Origin: Callorhinus ursinus
Lineage: Eukaryota > Chordata > Mammalia > Carnivora > Otariidae
Reading direction: 5' to 3'
Assembly: GCF_003265705.1 (NCBI RefSeq)
Contig: NW_020312817.1
Location: forward strand, 45,139,113 to 45,203,112
DNA: 64,000 bases
Under the pieces are notes generated by a model. That model was not told where the DNA came from. It did not search any database and saw only the letters and a list, made by a program, of their open reading frames with translations. Every line of letters begins with the position of its first letter. Within the stretch, counting starts at the first letter, position 1. A program made the translations under genes and the position numbers. Positions 33,378 to 46,800 of this stretch are shown in pieces.

Positions 33378-35136
33378 AATAAAACTACAAGGCAAACCTT
33401 CTCACTCAGTTGCTTTGGTACACAGTTCTCAAATAGTTTCTTTTGAACTATATATGATGCCAAAAAGTAGAATTCAGAAATTAACCCCAAAACAGATATT
33501 CTATAATAAATATATATATTATACATAATAATATATATAAATATAATAAATTTTTTTCTAGACTTAAGTGGCTGCAATTTATGAAGAGGTACAATTGAGT
33601 ACTGGATTATCCATTCATCTTATAGGTAAGAAGTGATTCAAACTTATTTCCTAGGAAGTATCTCAGTAGTGTCTATAAGCCAAGATGAAATAGGGTAGCC
33701 TTCTCTTTAGATATATGTTCTTCATACGAAACTCAATTTTCTTTCAAGGATGTTAAACTAACATTTTCCCCACTCTTTATTAAGGCATACTGTTTCATAT
33801 TTAAGTAGGAGTCCAGAGGAGCTCCATTTCTCATAACCTCTGGCGAGTATGGTCTAGATTCACTGCCTTCCAAAAATTGTCTGAGAGAAACAGCATTTAG
33901 TTTGCTTGAAGGAAGTTCTGTCCATTCTCTCTCCACCAATAATAAAATCACAACCACTCAATATCAAAGCAGAAAAGCAAAAAGAGAAATGGTATTATAC
34001 TGGAGACTGGTAGAAATGCTTTTACTACCATAGGATGATATCACTTACATCAATGGAGGGATACTACCACACCGAGTTTTAGAAAATCACTGTGTACACT
34101 GCAGTGTTTTTGATGTCATTCTCCATACTACACAGAGAAATCTCTCTATCACTTTAGTACCAAGAATATTGCAGTTTCTCCTTACAAACCGGTTTGACTT
34201 TATGTTATGGACATTAATTGTATAATAAATTAATGCTTCCTTTTTGCATTGACTTCAAAAAGTTTAACCTAAATTTGTGGTCCCTGATAGAAGGCATATG
34301 ATTTAATAATTACTATTACTGTATTAGTCTCAATCTTTGCTCTTATTTATGCTTATATCTACCTTGCTTTTTAAAAAAATTCCTTTAAGCTATATTAACC
34401 TTCTAGTATTTTATATATCCTGTAATGTCTCCTTATATTTTTGCTTAAATATTGTATTCTGTCCATTGTAAGATATGCTTCTCCCCCCATACTTTTCTAT
34501 ATCTGAAAAAAGGATGAGTCCTACAATCTATGTCATTTAAAAGATATATTTGATAGTATTTTTTTCCTCAGAGGCACTTAAGTATGTATCTTTTAATTTA
34601 TGGCATCTTAAATTTGATAAAACATGATAAATCAAATAATCACAAGATCAAATTTATTTAAAGGCTCTACTTACAACCTGGGTTTTCCTAGAATCTGCAC
34701 AACTTTCAATGTCTACTTATAGCCAATGAAAAATGAAGCTCAAAATTAAGACACTGAAACAATGCCAGACATTCACTGAAAGAGCATCACTTAGAGTTGG
34801 GGATTTAGTGAGTAAGAAGGCATTTCTGTTTTTAAAAGTCCTAAATGTTTTAACCATCCTTGTCCATCTGAGGAAATCCCAGGCTGTTTTGAATGTCACT
34901 AAAAATAAAAGAATGACTAAACTATGTCCATGATTCACTACTTTGCATTTATGAAGATTAAAATAAAATGAAACAAAATAAAACCAGACTGTTCTAAGAC
35001 ATTGCAGAAACAAATCTGAAACCAAAAGAAACAAAAAATATTTTTTAGTCAATGCAGTTAGCTAATGGATTCAACTGATCCAGACTTCCATTCTCTCTAA
35101 ATCCATCAAATCTTTTTACTACAGTCTTTGAATGAC
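33378..35136. other. AT-rich intron, low-complexity (AT)n
   Basis: An AT-only tract lies at 33504-33550 (TATATATATTATACATAATA type). Otherwise unique-looking; a 111-codon minus-strand frame (34717-35052) has no recognised similarity. Confidence 0.5.
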
Positions 35137-35150
35137 AAAGGCACTTGATT

Positions 35151-35339
35151 CTGGAGCACCTGGGTGGCTCAGTCAGCTAAGCATCCAACTCTTGGTTTGG
35201 GCTCAGATCATGATCTCATGGGTCGTGGATTGAGCCCCTGTCAGGCTCCCCACTCAGCAGGCAGTCTGTTGAAGATTCTCTCCTTCTGCCCCTCCCCCGA
35301 CTCATTTTCTCTCTCTAAAATAAAATAAATCTTTAAAAA
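35151..35339 (+). mobile_element. CAN-SINE, plus strand, variant head
   Basis: Head GGAGCACCTGGGTGGCTCAG with the variant GCATCCAACTCTTGG. Target-site duplication AAAGGCACTTGATT (35137-35150) / AAAGGCATTTGATT (35340-35353), one mismatch. Confidence 0.95.
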
Positions 35340-35470
35340 AAAGGCATTTGATTACATATTTTCCTTCTTTAAGATTAGTAGACTCTATCTAACAATGTTA
35401 GACACTCTATAGGGAATAATGGACAATCAGTAGGATGCAAGAAAAATATCAGAACTTTATATTGTTTTTT

Positions 35471-35667
35471 TTTTTTTTTTAAGATTTTATTTATTTGTCA
35501 GAGAGCGAGTGAGAGACAAAGAGCACAAGCAGGAGGAGCGGCAGGCAGAGGGAGAAGCCGACTCCGTGCTGAGCAGGGAGCCCAATGCAGGGCTCCATCC
35601 CAGGACCCCGGGATCATGACCTGAGCCGAAGGCAGACACTTAACTGACTGAGTCACCCAGGCGTCCC
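35471..35667 (-). mobile_element. CAN-SINE, minus strand
   Basis: T-run, AAGATTTTATTTATTTGTCAG tail, head GAGTCACCCAGGCGTCC. Target-site duplication TATATTGTTTTTT (35458-35470 / 35668-35680). The last CAN-SINE before an 11-kb gap. Confidence 0.95.
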
Positions 35668-35898
35668 TATATTGTTTTTTAATCTAAAAATATTTTAAAA
35701 ATTAAGTCAGATTAATGTTTCATATAAGGACTTACACTGACACAACCACCCCAGCCATACATCAGATGGTCCTGAGCCACATATGAGCTATCTTGAGGGA
35801 AGGGTAAAGGTTCACAAACCCAAGGAATTGGCAGTAGTGCCCTTACACTTCAGTGTATCCCTAGTTAAGTGGATTTGAGGATTATATTAACTGATTGT

Positions 35899-35900
<2 letters not shown>

Positions 35901-35929
<29 letters not shown>
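35901..35929. repeat. (CA)n microsatellite
   Basis: About 14 uninterrupted CA units. Confidence 0.97.
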
Positions 35930-35933
<4 letters not shown>

Positions 35934-36132
35934 GAAATGGACCAGAGACTTAAAAAGACTCTTGCAAAAAAACCGGAGCCTGAAGATAATACTAAAAATG
36001 CAAGCACAAGTGAACTTTAAGAAAATACAGAGCTGACCCTCCCCCTACTCTTAATACTAGCTCTTTGTCAGCTACATATGAGGCTGAAGAAAAGACAATT
36101 TCCTTAGAGCTGCAAGTTGAATTATGTATTTA

Positions 36133-36184
36133 CATCCATCATTACTAGTGATGAATCTCATCCATCATTATTAGTGATGATATT
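36133..36184. repeat. 26-bp tandem repeat, two copies
   Basis: CATCCATCATTACTAGTGATG starts at 36133 and CATCCATCATTATTAGTGATG at 36159. Each unit also contains the inverted pair CATCA...TGATG, so it can fold. Confidence 0.9.
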
Positions 36185-36309
36185 AGCTAACGATGGTCTA
36201 AAGCAACTATGATTTGCAAAACTTTAAAAAAAGTTAAGCCTATAGAATATTTAGCCATTTAGTTATATATTACGTATTTATTTTATTTATTTATTATTTT
36301 TATTATGGT

Positions 36310-36705
36310 TAATAGAGAAGACTGTTGGGTGCTACCAAACTTATTTCTTTTTCCTCTGCTCACAAGATAACATGATTTCACACCTTCCCTTGGAGTTGGT
36401 GTGATCAGCTGAATTCTAGCCAACAGAATGTGAGAATCAGCAGTGTGAGCTCTTCTCAATCTGCTCTGTTAAAATTCCCCTCCATGTTTATTCCCCCAAG
36501 ACGAAGACAATTTTGCAAAACAGGTTTTGAAGAAGATAAAGCCACAAGATAGAAGGAGCCAAAGTATCTAAGTTTTCCCTTGGAGGAGAGTGACCCATGA
36601 ATCAGAAAGACTCACTGGGTATTATGTAATAAGATGAAAATTTCTATTATGTTAAGCCTCTGAGATTTTGAGGTTTATCTGTTATAGCAGCTAATATTAA
36701 CTATA
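36310..36705 (+). repeat. Ancient LTR-like repeat, family not assigned
   Basis: GATCAGCTGAATTCTAGCCAACAG and ATTATGTTAAGCCTCTGAGATTTTG, followed by TTATCTGTTATAGCAGCTAATATT, resemble the 3' end of old mammalian retroviral-type LTRs ('...gttaagccactgagattt...gttacagcagc...'). Decayed and without coding sequence. Confidence 0.45.
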
Positions 36706-39169
36706 TCACTGTATTATTTGTAGTTAAAATAAAATATTGTTTTTAAAACTACATCATTATTTTTAAAATATCTATGATTATGTATATGTTATAATGTATT
36801 TAATATATTAGTTCAGGAATGCACACTTATTTAGAAAAATAAATAGCATACACTATAAATATATGCACACACAGATACATACAAATATGTACATATATAT
36901 TTTACTGTTTTTAGATCTTATAACATTTCTACTATAATATTTGGTAGATAAAACTTTGGATGTCAGTCTTCTGGTTTTCATACAGTTCTTTCTATAAATT
37001 GTAGGATACAAATTTCCATTTTCCATATGAGATGGTTTAAAAGTACCAAGTTCTTTTTCTTCTACAGTTCTGAGAAGCCACTCTTCATAATAATTCAATG
37101 ACATAGGGATAATATGATTGCCACTTAATGGTATTATTTCTCACAGCAGAAAACAAACAACACAGAGATTAAAATCACAAATCTAAAGTGTTACAAGTCA
37201 GCTTACAAGGTTTTTCTCAGGTTAAGATCCAACTACTGAATCAAAGAATTATTAAATATGAAATTTCAAGGGAGCCAGTTAATGCCTTTAAAAAACTGAC
37301 ATTAGTATAGATATTGTTAAATAAGTCTATAGATATAGGTACATATAATCCTTAGTGATGTAACCTACTGTGTTTACAAAGACTCGCCTTAATAAATGCT
37401 CCTTGTTGACGTTACCACCTTTACCCTTACCTGATTTAAGGAGGAGGCAAGTATAATTCTGTGACCTGGGAGAACTTCATCTGATTATTCCCTTTAGCTC
37501 TTATTTAAAGAAATAAACTGCATTTAGTGGTGAATAACTGGAATGCAGTTATAAGACAAATATTTTTCCTCCTCCTTTTCAATTTGAAATCACTTTAAGG
37601 AATTACTGTCAAAGGCTTGAAGATACCCCAAATGTCAGGATATTTCCCTCAATACTTCCTGCCCCAATGCACTTCATTGACTATCAGCCAGATTTTCTAC
37701 CTACTAAAATTTTTACCAAGTTCCTGCAAATGACACATCTTCTATTTCTGTCACTCACACGCATCTTAAATTATCTCTTTCCTTCAGACCAAAATGATAA
37801 GTAAAACCCATGGTTTGAACACACAACACTCCCGCATAAACAGGTCTGGCGGTTAAACACAGCTACTAGACCTCCCACTGTCACTGAACCCACACAATAT
37901 ACGTCTTGGGGGACTATAAATCAGCTTGAATACTAGGTACAGAAAAACACATTAATGAGTTTAAGGAATCAGAAAAAGTTATTCAGAAATAGATCAACCA
38001 GGCACAGAGAACACTGGAGATGACAAGAAAGGTAACAGGACTCCTGGGCTCAACACTTCTAATAAGGAAGTCTAAAAGCATCAGTTAAATCAAAGTTGCA
38101 ACACAGGTGACTTGATTACTTTGTCAACATATTGTCTATTCTTATTTCGTTTGCTAAAGTTAATATTTGTTCCTGAAGCAACTTTCAAAGTTAGTAATAC
38201 CAAAACAAAGAAATCTTGCAGTAACCTAAACAAACAAAACAACAAAAACCCAAATTCTAACATGGTCCTGGAGATTTTACCATAAATCAGGTTGATCTTC
38301 AGTTAACAATAAAAAAGAGGAGAATCAAATGATCAGGCTATTCAGAAGCAATCATACATGGTATTATTTTCTTTATTTTCACCTGATATTTTAAATGTAT
38401 TTAAAGAAATGTCTCCAGCAGGAAAGTAGGGATATAAACCTCATCATATGAAATAAAAATGATTTGTACATTTTCTCAAACTTTTTGTAGTAGCCATTAA
38501 ATTTACCCTCTCTTTCTCTCTTACCCCTTTTCCTTGTGTTTGTGTGAGTGTGGGTGCACACAACCACATTCATACACACATACACACAGAAAATAAAATA
38601 CGGGCTAGAATTCCTACCATGTTACCTTGACTTTTATAGTTTTATTATATGACATATATTTTTAAAATACTGTGTCAAATTCCAAATCCTGGTAACTTTG
38701 GTATATTTAAAACATAAATTTCAAGCCATCTTTTGTAAATACTGATAAGGAGCTTCAGATTCTTGGTAAACCAAAAAATATAATAATTGGAATCAATACA
38801 AAAATGAAGAAATATATAAGCCATTAGTTTTTCTTGGAACTTGTTGGTTCTCCAACATTACTGGTCTCATATAAAGGGAATGATAGATGCAAGCCACTGG
38901 GGGATACATTTAACACAAAACCTACTGAGTTCTAGGAAAAAAAAAAAAACCTGTTTCCCCACTAGCATATTTAAAAAAGTTTCTTCCAAAACAAAAAGCA
39001 AAATAACCTCACCCAAATCTCATTTTTTTCTGTTGTTAATTAGTTTCTAGAATCACAACAAATCATGGTTAAGAATACCACGTTTTCTTTCTCAACAGAA
39101 CCCTAAATAAGTGCTCTCTAGATATGCCCAGCTTATTACCCACATAGCATATGTCAGTGAAAATGAGGA
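36706..39169. other. Repeat-poor AT-rich intron
   Basis: No SINE, LINE or MITE recognised over 2.4 kb. AT-rich stretch at 36770-36900, a GT/CA-rich patch at 38535-38590 and an A-run at 38938-38950. Confidence 0.5.
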
Positions 39170-39305
39170 AATGAAAGTATTGTCCCTATGATTCAGAAAA
39201 GGACACTGAAGCACTGAGAAATGTGCCCGCCAGAGGTCATAAAGCCCACTGAACAAGAAGAATTCTGGTTTTAATTTGACACTAAAATAATGCTCAACAC
39301 ATATT
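39170..39305 (+). repeat. MIR SINE fossil
   Basis: AAAAGGACACTGAAGCACTGAG, CGCCAGAGGTCATAAAGCCC and AATAATGCTCAACA follow the MIR middle and 3' part. Diverged. Confidence 0.55.
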
Positions 39306-39894
39306 TGCCTCATTTTATATACAGTGTAAGTTTCTAAAAATAAATCCTCTGTATTTTATAACTAAAATAAATGTGGCTACACAATTTCATTACGGTACGT
39401 ATGGTATACCCTTTTTAAAAATGTTCTCTGGTTTTTCAAAGAAATAATTATATCCTCTAATGACATTTTTTTTTGATTTCCACATGTAAGTATTTGTTAT
39501 TATTCTCCCATTAAACTAAAAATCACTAGCAAAATGCCAATGGCTTGAAAAAAAAGCCACATTGACATTTTACTGTAGGGTCATCTCTTTATGGATAGAA
39601 AGCCAGCCTTCCACTTGAATGCACTGCCATATTGTCTAGCTACATTTCTTAAGCATCACTTCTAAAAGGCTTCAAGGTTCTAGGGAATTGTTGATTAAAT
39701 AAGGGGGAAAATGAGCAGGATGTAATTATCCTGTCAAGATTCTTCTTGTAAACCTTTATTTGGACAATTCACAAAAAAGAAGGCAGCTCATTTCTCTTTA
39801 AAAACTGTATTAGCATTTTTGAAATTGCAGAATGGCATCTAAATGATCAGTACTAAAGCAATATTGCAGAATGAAATGTCATCAAAAGGCAGTG
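39306..39894. other. Intron, nothing recognised
   Basis: No repeat or exon identified. Confidence 0.5.
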
Positions 39895-40050
39895 GCATGG
39901 GGTAGTGGAAAGAACACAAGTTTTGGAGCCTGCCTTTTCTTACTTGGGTGAGAAATCACTGAATCTGAGACTCAGTTTCCTATTTTTAGAATTGAGGGTA
40001 ATAATGCAGACCTCATAGAAATGTGGTGAGGTACTTAGTAACAAAGGAGA
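39895..40050 (+). repeat. MIR SINE fossil
   Basis: AGTGGAAAGAACACAAGTTTTGGAG, TCTGAGACTCAGTTTCC and GGTAATAATGCAGACCTCATAG are the MIR 5' and middle parts in order. Confidence 0.75.
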
Positions 40051-40071
40051 TGCTTAGTAACAAAGGAGATG
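40034..40071. repeat. Perfect 19-bp tandem duplication
   Basis: CTTAGTAACAAAGGAGATG at 40034-40052 is repeated exactly at 40053-40071. It straddles the 3' end of the MIR. Confidence 0.95.
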
Positions 40072-40094
40072 CTCCAAAAAAAATAATAGTGAGC

Positions 40095-40215
40095 ACACAA
40101 CCTTGTGGGGAAAGTCTTGGATATGACATCAGAATACTTGAACTTGAGCCCCAGACCAATCACTTATTAGCTTGTAATACTGAGGTCAATTAATTTCTTT
40201 GGACCTTTCTTTTTT
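40095..40215 (+). repeat. MIR-like fragment
   Basis: AGAATACTTGAACTTGAGCCCCAG and ATCACTTATTAGCTTGTAATACTG GAGGTCAATTA resemble 'tgggttcaaatcccagctctgccacttactagctgtgtgacc'. Confidence 0.55.
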
Positions 40216-43200
40216 AGCTCTAAATTAAAAATTATCCCTAAGCTATTTTAAATTTTTACCTTCTATATCCTAATAAAATAAAGTCCTTCACTTGTGGTTC
40301 ATGATGATAAGCTTTATACATAAATATTTGAAGTTTATTCCCTTTATCCACTGAGATAGACTAAATAAATGGGAGAATATTAATTTAATATTAATGCTGA
40401 TCCTCAGATCCTCATCCAGTCTTTTACCGAAGTATCCCAAGTATTTTATTAAATTTCTCATAATTTTCTTCAGCTATGTACCTTATTTTCTCCGATGTTT
40501 TTCTAAACTTCCAAACTGAATATACCTGTATAGTACCATTAAATGAGCTTAATTTCAGTCTAATTTTTCATCTTAAGCAATGCATAATTCACATTTTTCT
40601 TTACTTTTTTCACACAGTATAGAGAATAGTTCAACAATTTTAATTAAATATTTACATTTCAAAAAATTATATTTTTAGCAATGTGCTAGTGATTTTAAGG
40701 AGCCAAAGCTTTGCTGAGCCAGAAAGTCTTAAGCAGGTGTTTAATTGGACTAATTAAGCAACATGTAGTCACTTCCGGTTTTCCATTTGCTCCTTGTGAA
40801 TGTAGATAAGCAACACAACTGATTGCCTAATTAGACTATTTAAAACCAACTCACTTTTTATAGCCAAGGAATTTTTTTAACCCACAATTACAAACTCAAA
40901 ACATAAAATGTGATCTGAAATCTTACATATTTTTCTTCTTGTTCTAACCACCATTTTTTAATTTAATTTTTTTCATATTACTTTAACAACATTAGTATAG
41001 GAGATAAGGATAATAAAATGTTCCCCATATATAAAGGACACAAAACACTATATGGTTTACTGCTCTTACTGTTTTTCTTAGCAAGAATAAGATGTATCTT
41101 CTCTTGCCTGACTCACTCTGATGAAAAATCAATATATTTAGTTGGCCTAGGGATCAAGTCTGAAAGACGGGCCGCATTAGTACTATAACCACTTAAATCA
41201 ACTAGCTATATACTGCTTGTGATTATCAAACTTCAGATGCGGAAGGGCAAAATATATTCTTCTTTTTCTCATCCTTCTCCCCATACCTGTAGATGTCCCA
41301 AAAGTGAAATTATAAATCACCAGACTACACAACAAAATCCAAGTCCATTTAGGGTTCCTCAAGGTACTGTTTATATGTTCCTCAAGGTACTATGTATGTG
41401 TGTATAAATTAGGGAGAAATATACATGTATATTGTCTAACTGCAAACTTCTGGCTAAATTTCATATGGCCCGTGTGCCTAAGCCCAATTTCACAGCCCTG
41501 TACTTAGAGACCTGCAGACCCAAGGTCACCCGGAACATGGTGAAATGCCCAGGCAGCTGGATTCCTATGCACTTTCTTAGCAATATCAGGGGCCTCTCAT
41601 TATTCACTTATTGTGCTGCAACTACTTCCTTCTGGACTGAAAGAGCATCTCCCTGGCAGCACAGGAGAAAGAGGTACTGTAAATGATGTGCTGTAAATCT
41701 ATGGGGCATCGAGATTTCATAGAAAAGAATAGGAGAAAATCTCTAAGGCATTAAGGAGAGGAGGTGTTTCATGATACAGTGCATTGACAAAAAGAAAGAA
41801 AAAGTGAAGAAAGATGAAAAAAGAAATGAGAGTGGACAGTCTTTTACAGTAATCAGATGATTAAATTTTCTTAGCTACCTGAAAATGCATAGCTATGAGG
41901 TCCTAGGAGGTCTCAGACCTTGCCCAATGCCAAGTTTATGCTATCTATTTATTACTAATGTTAGGATATTAGAAAAACATACATGAATATTCACCAACTG
42001 ACTCTTCTGCCAGTAAGGAAAGGAAAGCACATTCTTAGGGAACTTGCTCTGAAAAGCTTTGGGTATTTACAATGCCTTCTCTCAATCAATCTGCACAAAC
42101 ATATCAAAAAATGGTATCAATCATATGCCAGAGAGAAGTAATATCAGATGGATTCTTGCTAAAACATCACACAGAGGTCAGTAGCACGGTCAGGCGTTGT
42201 AGCCAGACCTGACTCTCTCTACTCCTCATTCTAGCCTGATCATCCTTTATTTTATGTTTGAATAGCAAGATGGATTTTGACAATGCAGGTAGAGATGTTT
42301 TCCTTTATGATATGAATGCAGATAAAATTCATATAAAGTGAGCATTATGGCATGCTAAATATGAAAGACATGCATCATTGTGGAAGTAGAATCATAACTT
42401 CTAATTACAATGAAAGCTTATACATCTCACATTCCGGGCCTAACTTCCATAAAATATAAAATGTAAGCAATGACATTTGGACAAAGGATTCTCTATGGTC
42501 CCTTCTAGCTATGAAGTGCTATTAATCTGTGCCATATAGCAGGAGAACACCAGGCAGGGCAGCAAAACGACCAGAGAGTGGGGGTATTTGCAGGTTAGTT
42601 GTGTTGCCAAGACAAGCTAGTCACTCATGACTGACTCATTAATTCTTTAAAGTGGTGCTAGCATTAAACATGAACATCTTCAGTAAACAGCACTGAGTCT
42701 ACTTGAGAAATGCAGAAGTTCCTCCTTATTCCTATGAAGGTTTCTCAAGGAGCCACCAATTGAAGCAGGAAAAGCAGCACATCTCCTGTGATTCTTAAAG
42801 CACCAAGCCCTAACACAAACATGAGGATCCCTAGCCTCCCCTTCTTGTGCCTTTTTCCCTTAAGAGGTGTCACTTGTCACAATAGGGACAGGCATACTAG
42901 ATGGAGCCCATAGTTAGAAGAGAATGGGCAAGAGAACTAGAGAAGCCATCTGGAGAAAGAGGCTGGGGCCATCAGAGGCCATTAGGAGCAACTGTCCTCC
43001 ATGTTGGGCTGGTGACACAAATTTCATAAGTATGAACACAGGTAGCATCCAGCAGGGCAGCCCAGGGCTTGGGATGGTGGAATGATGGAGGAATTCCAGG
43101 TTGCTGCTGTCCTAAGCTAGGCGATTGGTGCTGATGCCATGATGGGTCAGAGCAAGCTTTACATTTGAGGCAAGATCGAGGCAGTGGTGGAAGGATCTGG

Positions 43201-44454
43201 AGGCAGGATTCAGGCTTTCTAACCCAGCCAGGAGACAATGGAGCTGAGAGCTCTGTAGGGAGTGAGGCCTGGGGCTCTGGGCTTTAGTACAGAGAAGGAC
43301 TCTAGCATCAAGAGAAAAGAGACAGGGAAAATGAGTCAGAAGATCAGTCCCCAAAATTGAACCAATCTGTAGGGAGTGGGAAATGCTGGAATTCACATAT
43401 ATTCATTTCCTGGACATAAAGTGCTGCATACATTAGCAGTAAGGCCCAGTTGTACAACCCATATTGGAGGGGTTTTGCTTCCGGAATGCTTCCAGCTCCT
43501 ATTATGACTGACTGGACACTGGACAGGCCTGCAGTTCTCATATACATACCCTTTTAACCAAGCCAGGTATCTTCCTATTATAAATCAACCCAGACTTGTG
43601 CATGGAACCAGAGCACATCTATGTGCAGCTCATAAAGCAGTAGCTTCTTAAATGAGTGACACAGTAAGTCCTGAGAATAACTCATACCGTCTACTTAGCT
43701 GATGCTGGAAGTTCATTTAATAGGCAACATATACATATATTTGGATGACAAAGTCATTTATACAATGAGTAAGATAATAAAGTTCTAATCTGGTGTACAG
43801 AGTCTAAATACTTGAACTCCTCACTTCAGTTTCTCTTCTTGCATTTTAACTCTGAACAGCTATGCTGACTGATGTCAGTGAGGGGAAAGCCATCTATGTT
43901 TAGAAATGACTTTTGATAATCAGTGCAACTGAAAAGATTCTCTTCACAAGAGAGGAGAAACTGTTGCCAAAGAAATCAGCAGGGCTGCAAGAGAGCCCCA
44001 CTCTAAATCTGGTTTAAAAAAAAAAAGTCATCCAATCTTTACAAAACTAATAGGACTCGTGAAGGAGCAAGTGAGATAAACCATGTAAGTCTTCAGGGAG
44101 TAAGAAAGACACTCATCTAACTCTGCTTGTTTTTTTGGCAGAAAACTTTTCTTATGGAAATAGCAAAACAATTTTTTTTTAAAGGGACCTTTATAAATGT
44201 TACAATATCCCATTCATTTACTTTATTCTTTGGCTTTTTTATTTTATCACATTTACTCACCTTCATTTCTCTTTATACGAATGTATAATTCCTTTCTTCA
44301 AAATAAAAATAAAAGGCAGTTCCAGCTTTGTAGAAATACTAAAGTTCACAGAGGAAAAAACAGCATCATAATTCAAAATAAAATTACTCTCAACTATGTA
44401 ACCAAGATCAGCCACAAATTGTATGTTTAATTTAGCGACTCACCTTCCAGCCTC
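40216..44454. other. 4.2-kb intron with no recognised repeat
   Basis: No repeat element recognised anywhere in this span. It contains the homeodomain-type motif cluster at 40734-40834. Several 60-95-codon frames at 41432-41686 and 42972-43547 resemble no known protein. Confidence 0.5.
40734..40834. promoter_or_regulatory. Candidate regulatory segment (motif cluster)
   Basis: Within 100 bp: E-box CAGGTG (40734-40739), TTAATTGGACTAATTAAGC with two homeodomain-type cores (40741-40759), ACTTCCGG, an ETS-type core (40771-40778), and CTAATTAG (40827-40834). It is flanked by repeat-free DNA. Motif density alone is weak evidence in AT-rich sequence. Confidence 0.3.
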
Positions 44455-44720
44455 TACAAATACTGTCTGAGCCCCTACTACATCTGTGTGCCACTCAGGA
44501 TAATGAGCAATGGGTATACCCAGGTGAACGACACAGACATTGTCCCTGTTCTCATGGCATTAGAATCTAGCCATGGGGGAGAAGAACATTATGGAAATAA
44601 ATGTAATAAATATGTAATACAAATCTTAACTGGTGAGACATAGGAAACAGCATGCTCTGAGACAGAAGGGAAGAGAGGTAGATGGATGATCAGGAAAGAC
44701 TGTGGGAGTCAGGTTAGATG
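44455..44720 (-). repeat. L2 3' region, antisense
   Basis: GAGCCCCTACTACATCTGTGTGCC, ATTGTCCCTGTTCTCATGGC and TAGAATCTAGCCATGGGGGAG match the reverse complement of the L2 3' half. Confidence 0.7.
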
Positions 44721-45084
44721 ATTTCAGGGAACAGAGATACTGCGAGATGTGTAAGTACCACTCCATGCTGACACGCTAGTCAGGAGAACTGTGGAAAACT
44801 TCCAAACTCTAATTATTAACCACTCTCGAAGCTCAGTCAACACTTCAGCGAACCGCCTGTTTATGTTAACTCCATGTACATTTTCAAGAGCATGATGATC
44901 CTATCTCACACTCCCACTCTCCAACAAAACAAATTCAACTACGTCTTCCACCTCAGACAATAAAATTCAGCCCAGCCCACCCTCTCACACATGTGGCTGG
45001 TCCATTTCAGTTTTTGGCTTATCAAACATATTAAATATATTCTGCCTTCTATTGGTGATAAGCCTATGCCCATGTTGCTACTCA

Positions 45085-45165
45085 TTTCATGCCCAGGATC
45101 TCACAGAGAGTGTGGCTCTCAGTGAGTGTTCAAAAAATGGAATTTGAATAAATGAATAAATGACC
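45085..45165 (+). repeat. L2 3' tail fragment
   Basis: CATGCCCAGGATCTCACAGAG and GTGAGTGTTCAAAAAATGG AATTTGAATAAATGAATAAATG resemble the L2 terminus. 44721-45084 has nothing else recognised. Confidence 0.5.
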
Positions 45166-46800
45166 ACATGTACCCCCCAATATTTATATAAATTACTTTT
45201 TAGAAAATTACATTAAATTCTAATGTAAAAGATTATCACAGAAAGTCAATTGGAAAAGTGATGAAATGCTAAGAAATATTACTATAAACACCCCCATTTC
45301 CACTTTTTCTGACTTCCTTTTTCTAATTTAGTTGATTCAGACCCCTCTGTGTGTATATATATAGCGTTATTATAAAAACAGAAACATTTCCCATCATATT
45401 ACATAATACCTGCTCAACAAAGTTGGTATTATTTTACCTCCTCATCCAAATATATTAATTTGAAAACTAGAACATATGGTGGTGATGGCATATTTTCTAA
45501 TAATGAGAATTTGAGTACCAAATTTGAATAGATTCAATAGAACTACTCTATTAAAAGGGTCTGATATTTTCTGTTTGCAGTCAAAATTATTTAGAACCTA
45601 TTATTACAAAGAAAATTATTTTACCAGATAATATTTAGGAATACAATACATGTGTTTGTTAATATATAATACCATTCCTACCTGCAAGCAATTTATTAAG
45701 CAGAAAGGCAAAGCAGGTACAAAATATGATCTGAAGCTCAGATGCAGAGCAGAAGTCTCTAGACTCAGAATAAAGCAAGTGCCAGACTGCAGAACACATG
45801 TGCTGAGCTTAACGAATGAGATCTTGGCCCCAACTAGGAGCATAATGTGGTATAAATCATACTTTTCTAGACCAATGGCAGGTTAGATTATAGACTTCAT
45901 ATCTTAAGTCACCTATTAGTTTATAGATGATTTTTCTCATTATAGAACACATGTACGTTTTCTATTTTATTTGGCCTTTCCTTCCCTAGGTTTTTTCACA
46001 GTGTTAAAATAAGTAGGGGGAAAGTTGCCCTAAAAGTGTGATGCCCATTCAGAAACTTTCCCATTGAAAGCATCAGACATTTCAAACAAAAACCTTTTTG
46101 ATACATTGGTATTATCACTTAAAGTACAATAATCAGAGCTACTTTTAGATGTGCATGCATTACCTTATATGTTTTTCATAAACCAACAAAGAAGGCAACA
46201 AAAGTAATTTCCAAGAGGTAAGAGGTATGTCTTTTGTAAAAGTAAGGTCTAATGTTTAGGTGCAATGCATTCCCAGAGGCTTCATCTTTAAATCACAGCC
46301 TGCATTACATGTGTTCTCTTTTTACATCAAACTAATGGATAAAGGCAGCAAGAATTCTAAGACAGGAGAAAGTAGGGGCTGATCATTTTTTATCCCTGTT
46401 AACTACCTAACTCAGAAGAAATTTGAAATTTTCAGAATTAATGAAACAATTTCATTGATAATTAACTTACTAATAATGTCAAATTTTATGGTAGGCATAT
46501 GTAAGTCTCTCATATACTCACAGTATACTGAATATGATTCCTCTAATCTCTATAGGGTTTTATTATTAAGAAAGGACATAATTCTTCTATCATGAAGCAC
46601 TTGTTAATAAATGTACTTGTTAACTGCATCTGAAAAGCAATACATATTTTGTCACAGAATAAACCAAAGCATGTAGTTTTCTGTAAGGGCGATACAATTA
46701 CTAAAAGGGGATGTTGCATCTGCTGTCTTGTATTTTTCCTTTTATATGGACAAAATTATTCTCCAAGCATCAAACCTGACCCAGGAAATTATCCAGCAGT
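45166..46800. other. AT-rich intron, nothing recognised
   Basis: No repeat or exon identified; overlapping 75-78-codon frames at 45616-45886 on both strands are unrecognised. Confidence 0.5.

Noticed and set aside
42972..43547. Overlapping minus-strand frames of 67-94 codons in GC-richer DNA
   Set aside because: No recognisable domain, no splice-site-bounded exon structure, and three different frames overlap.
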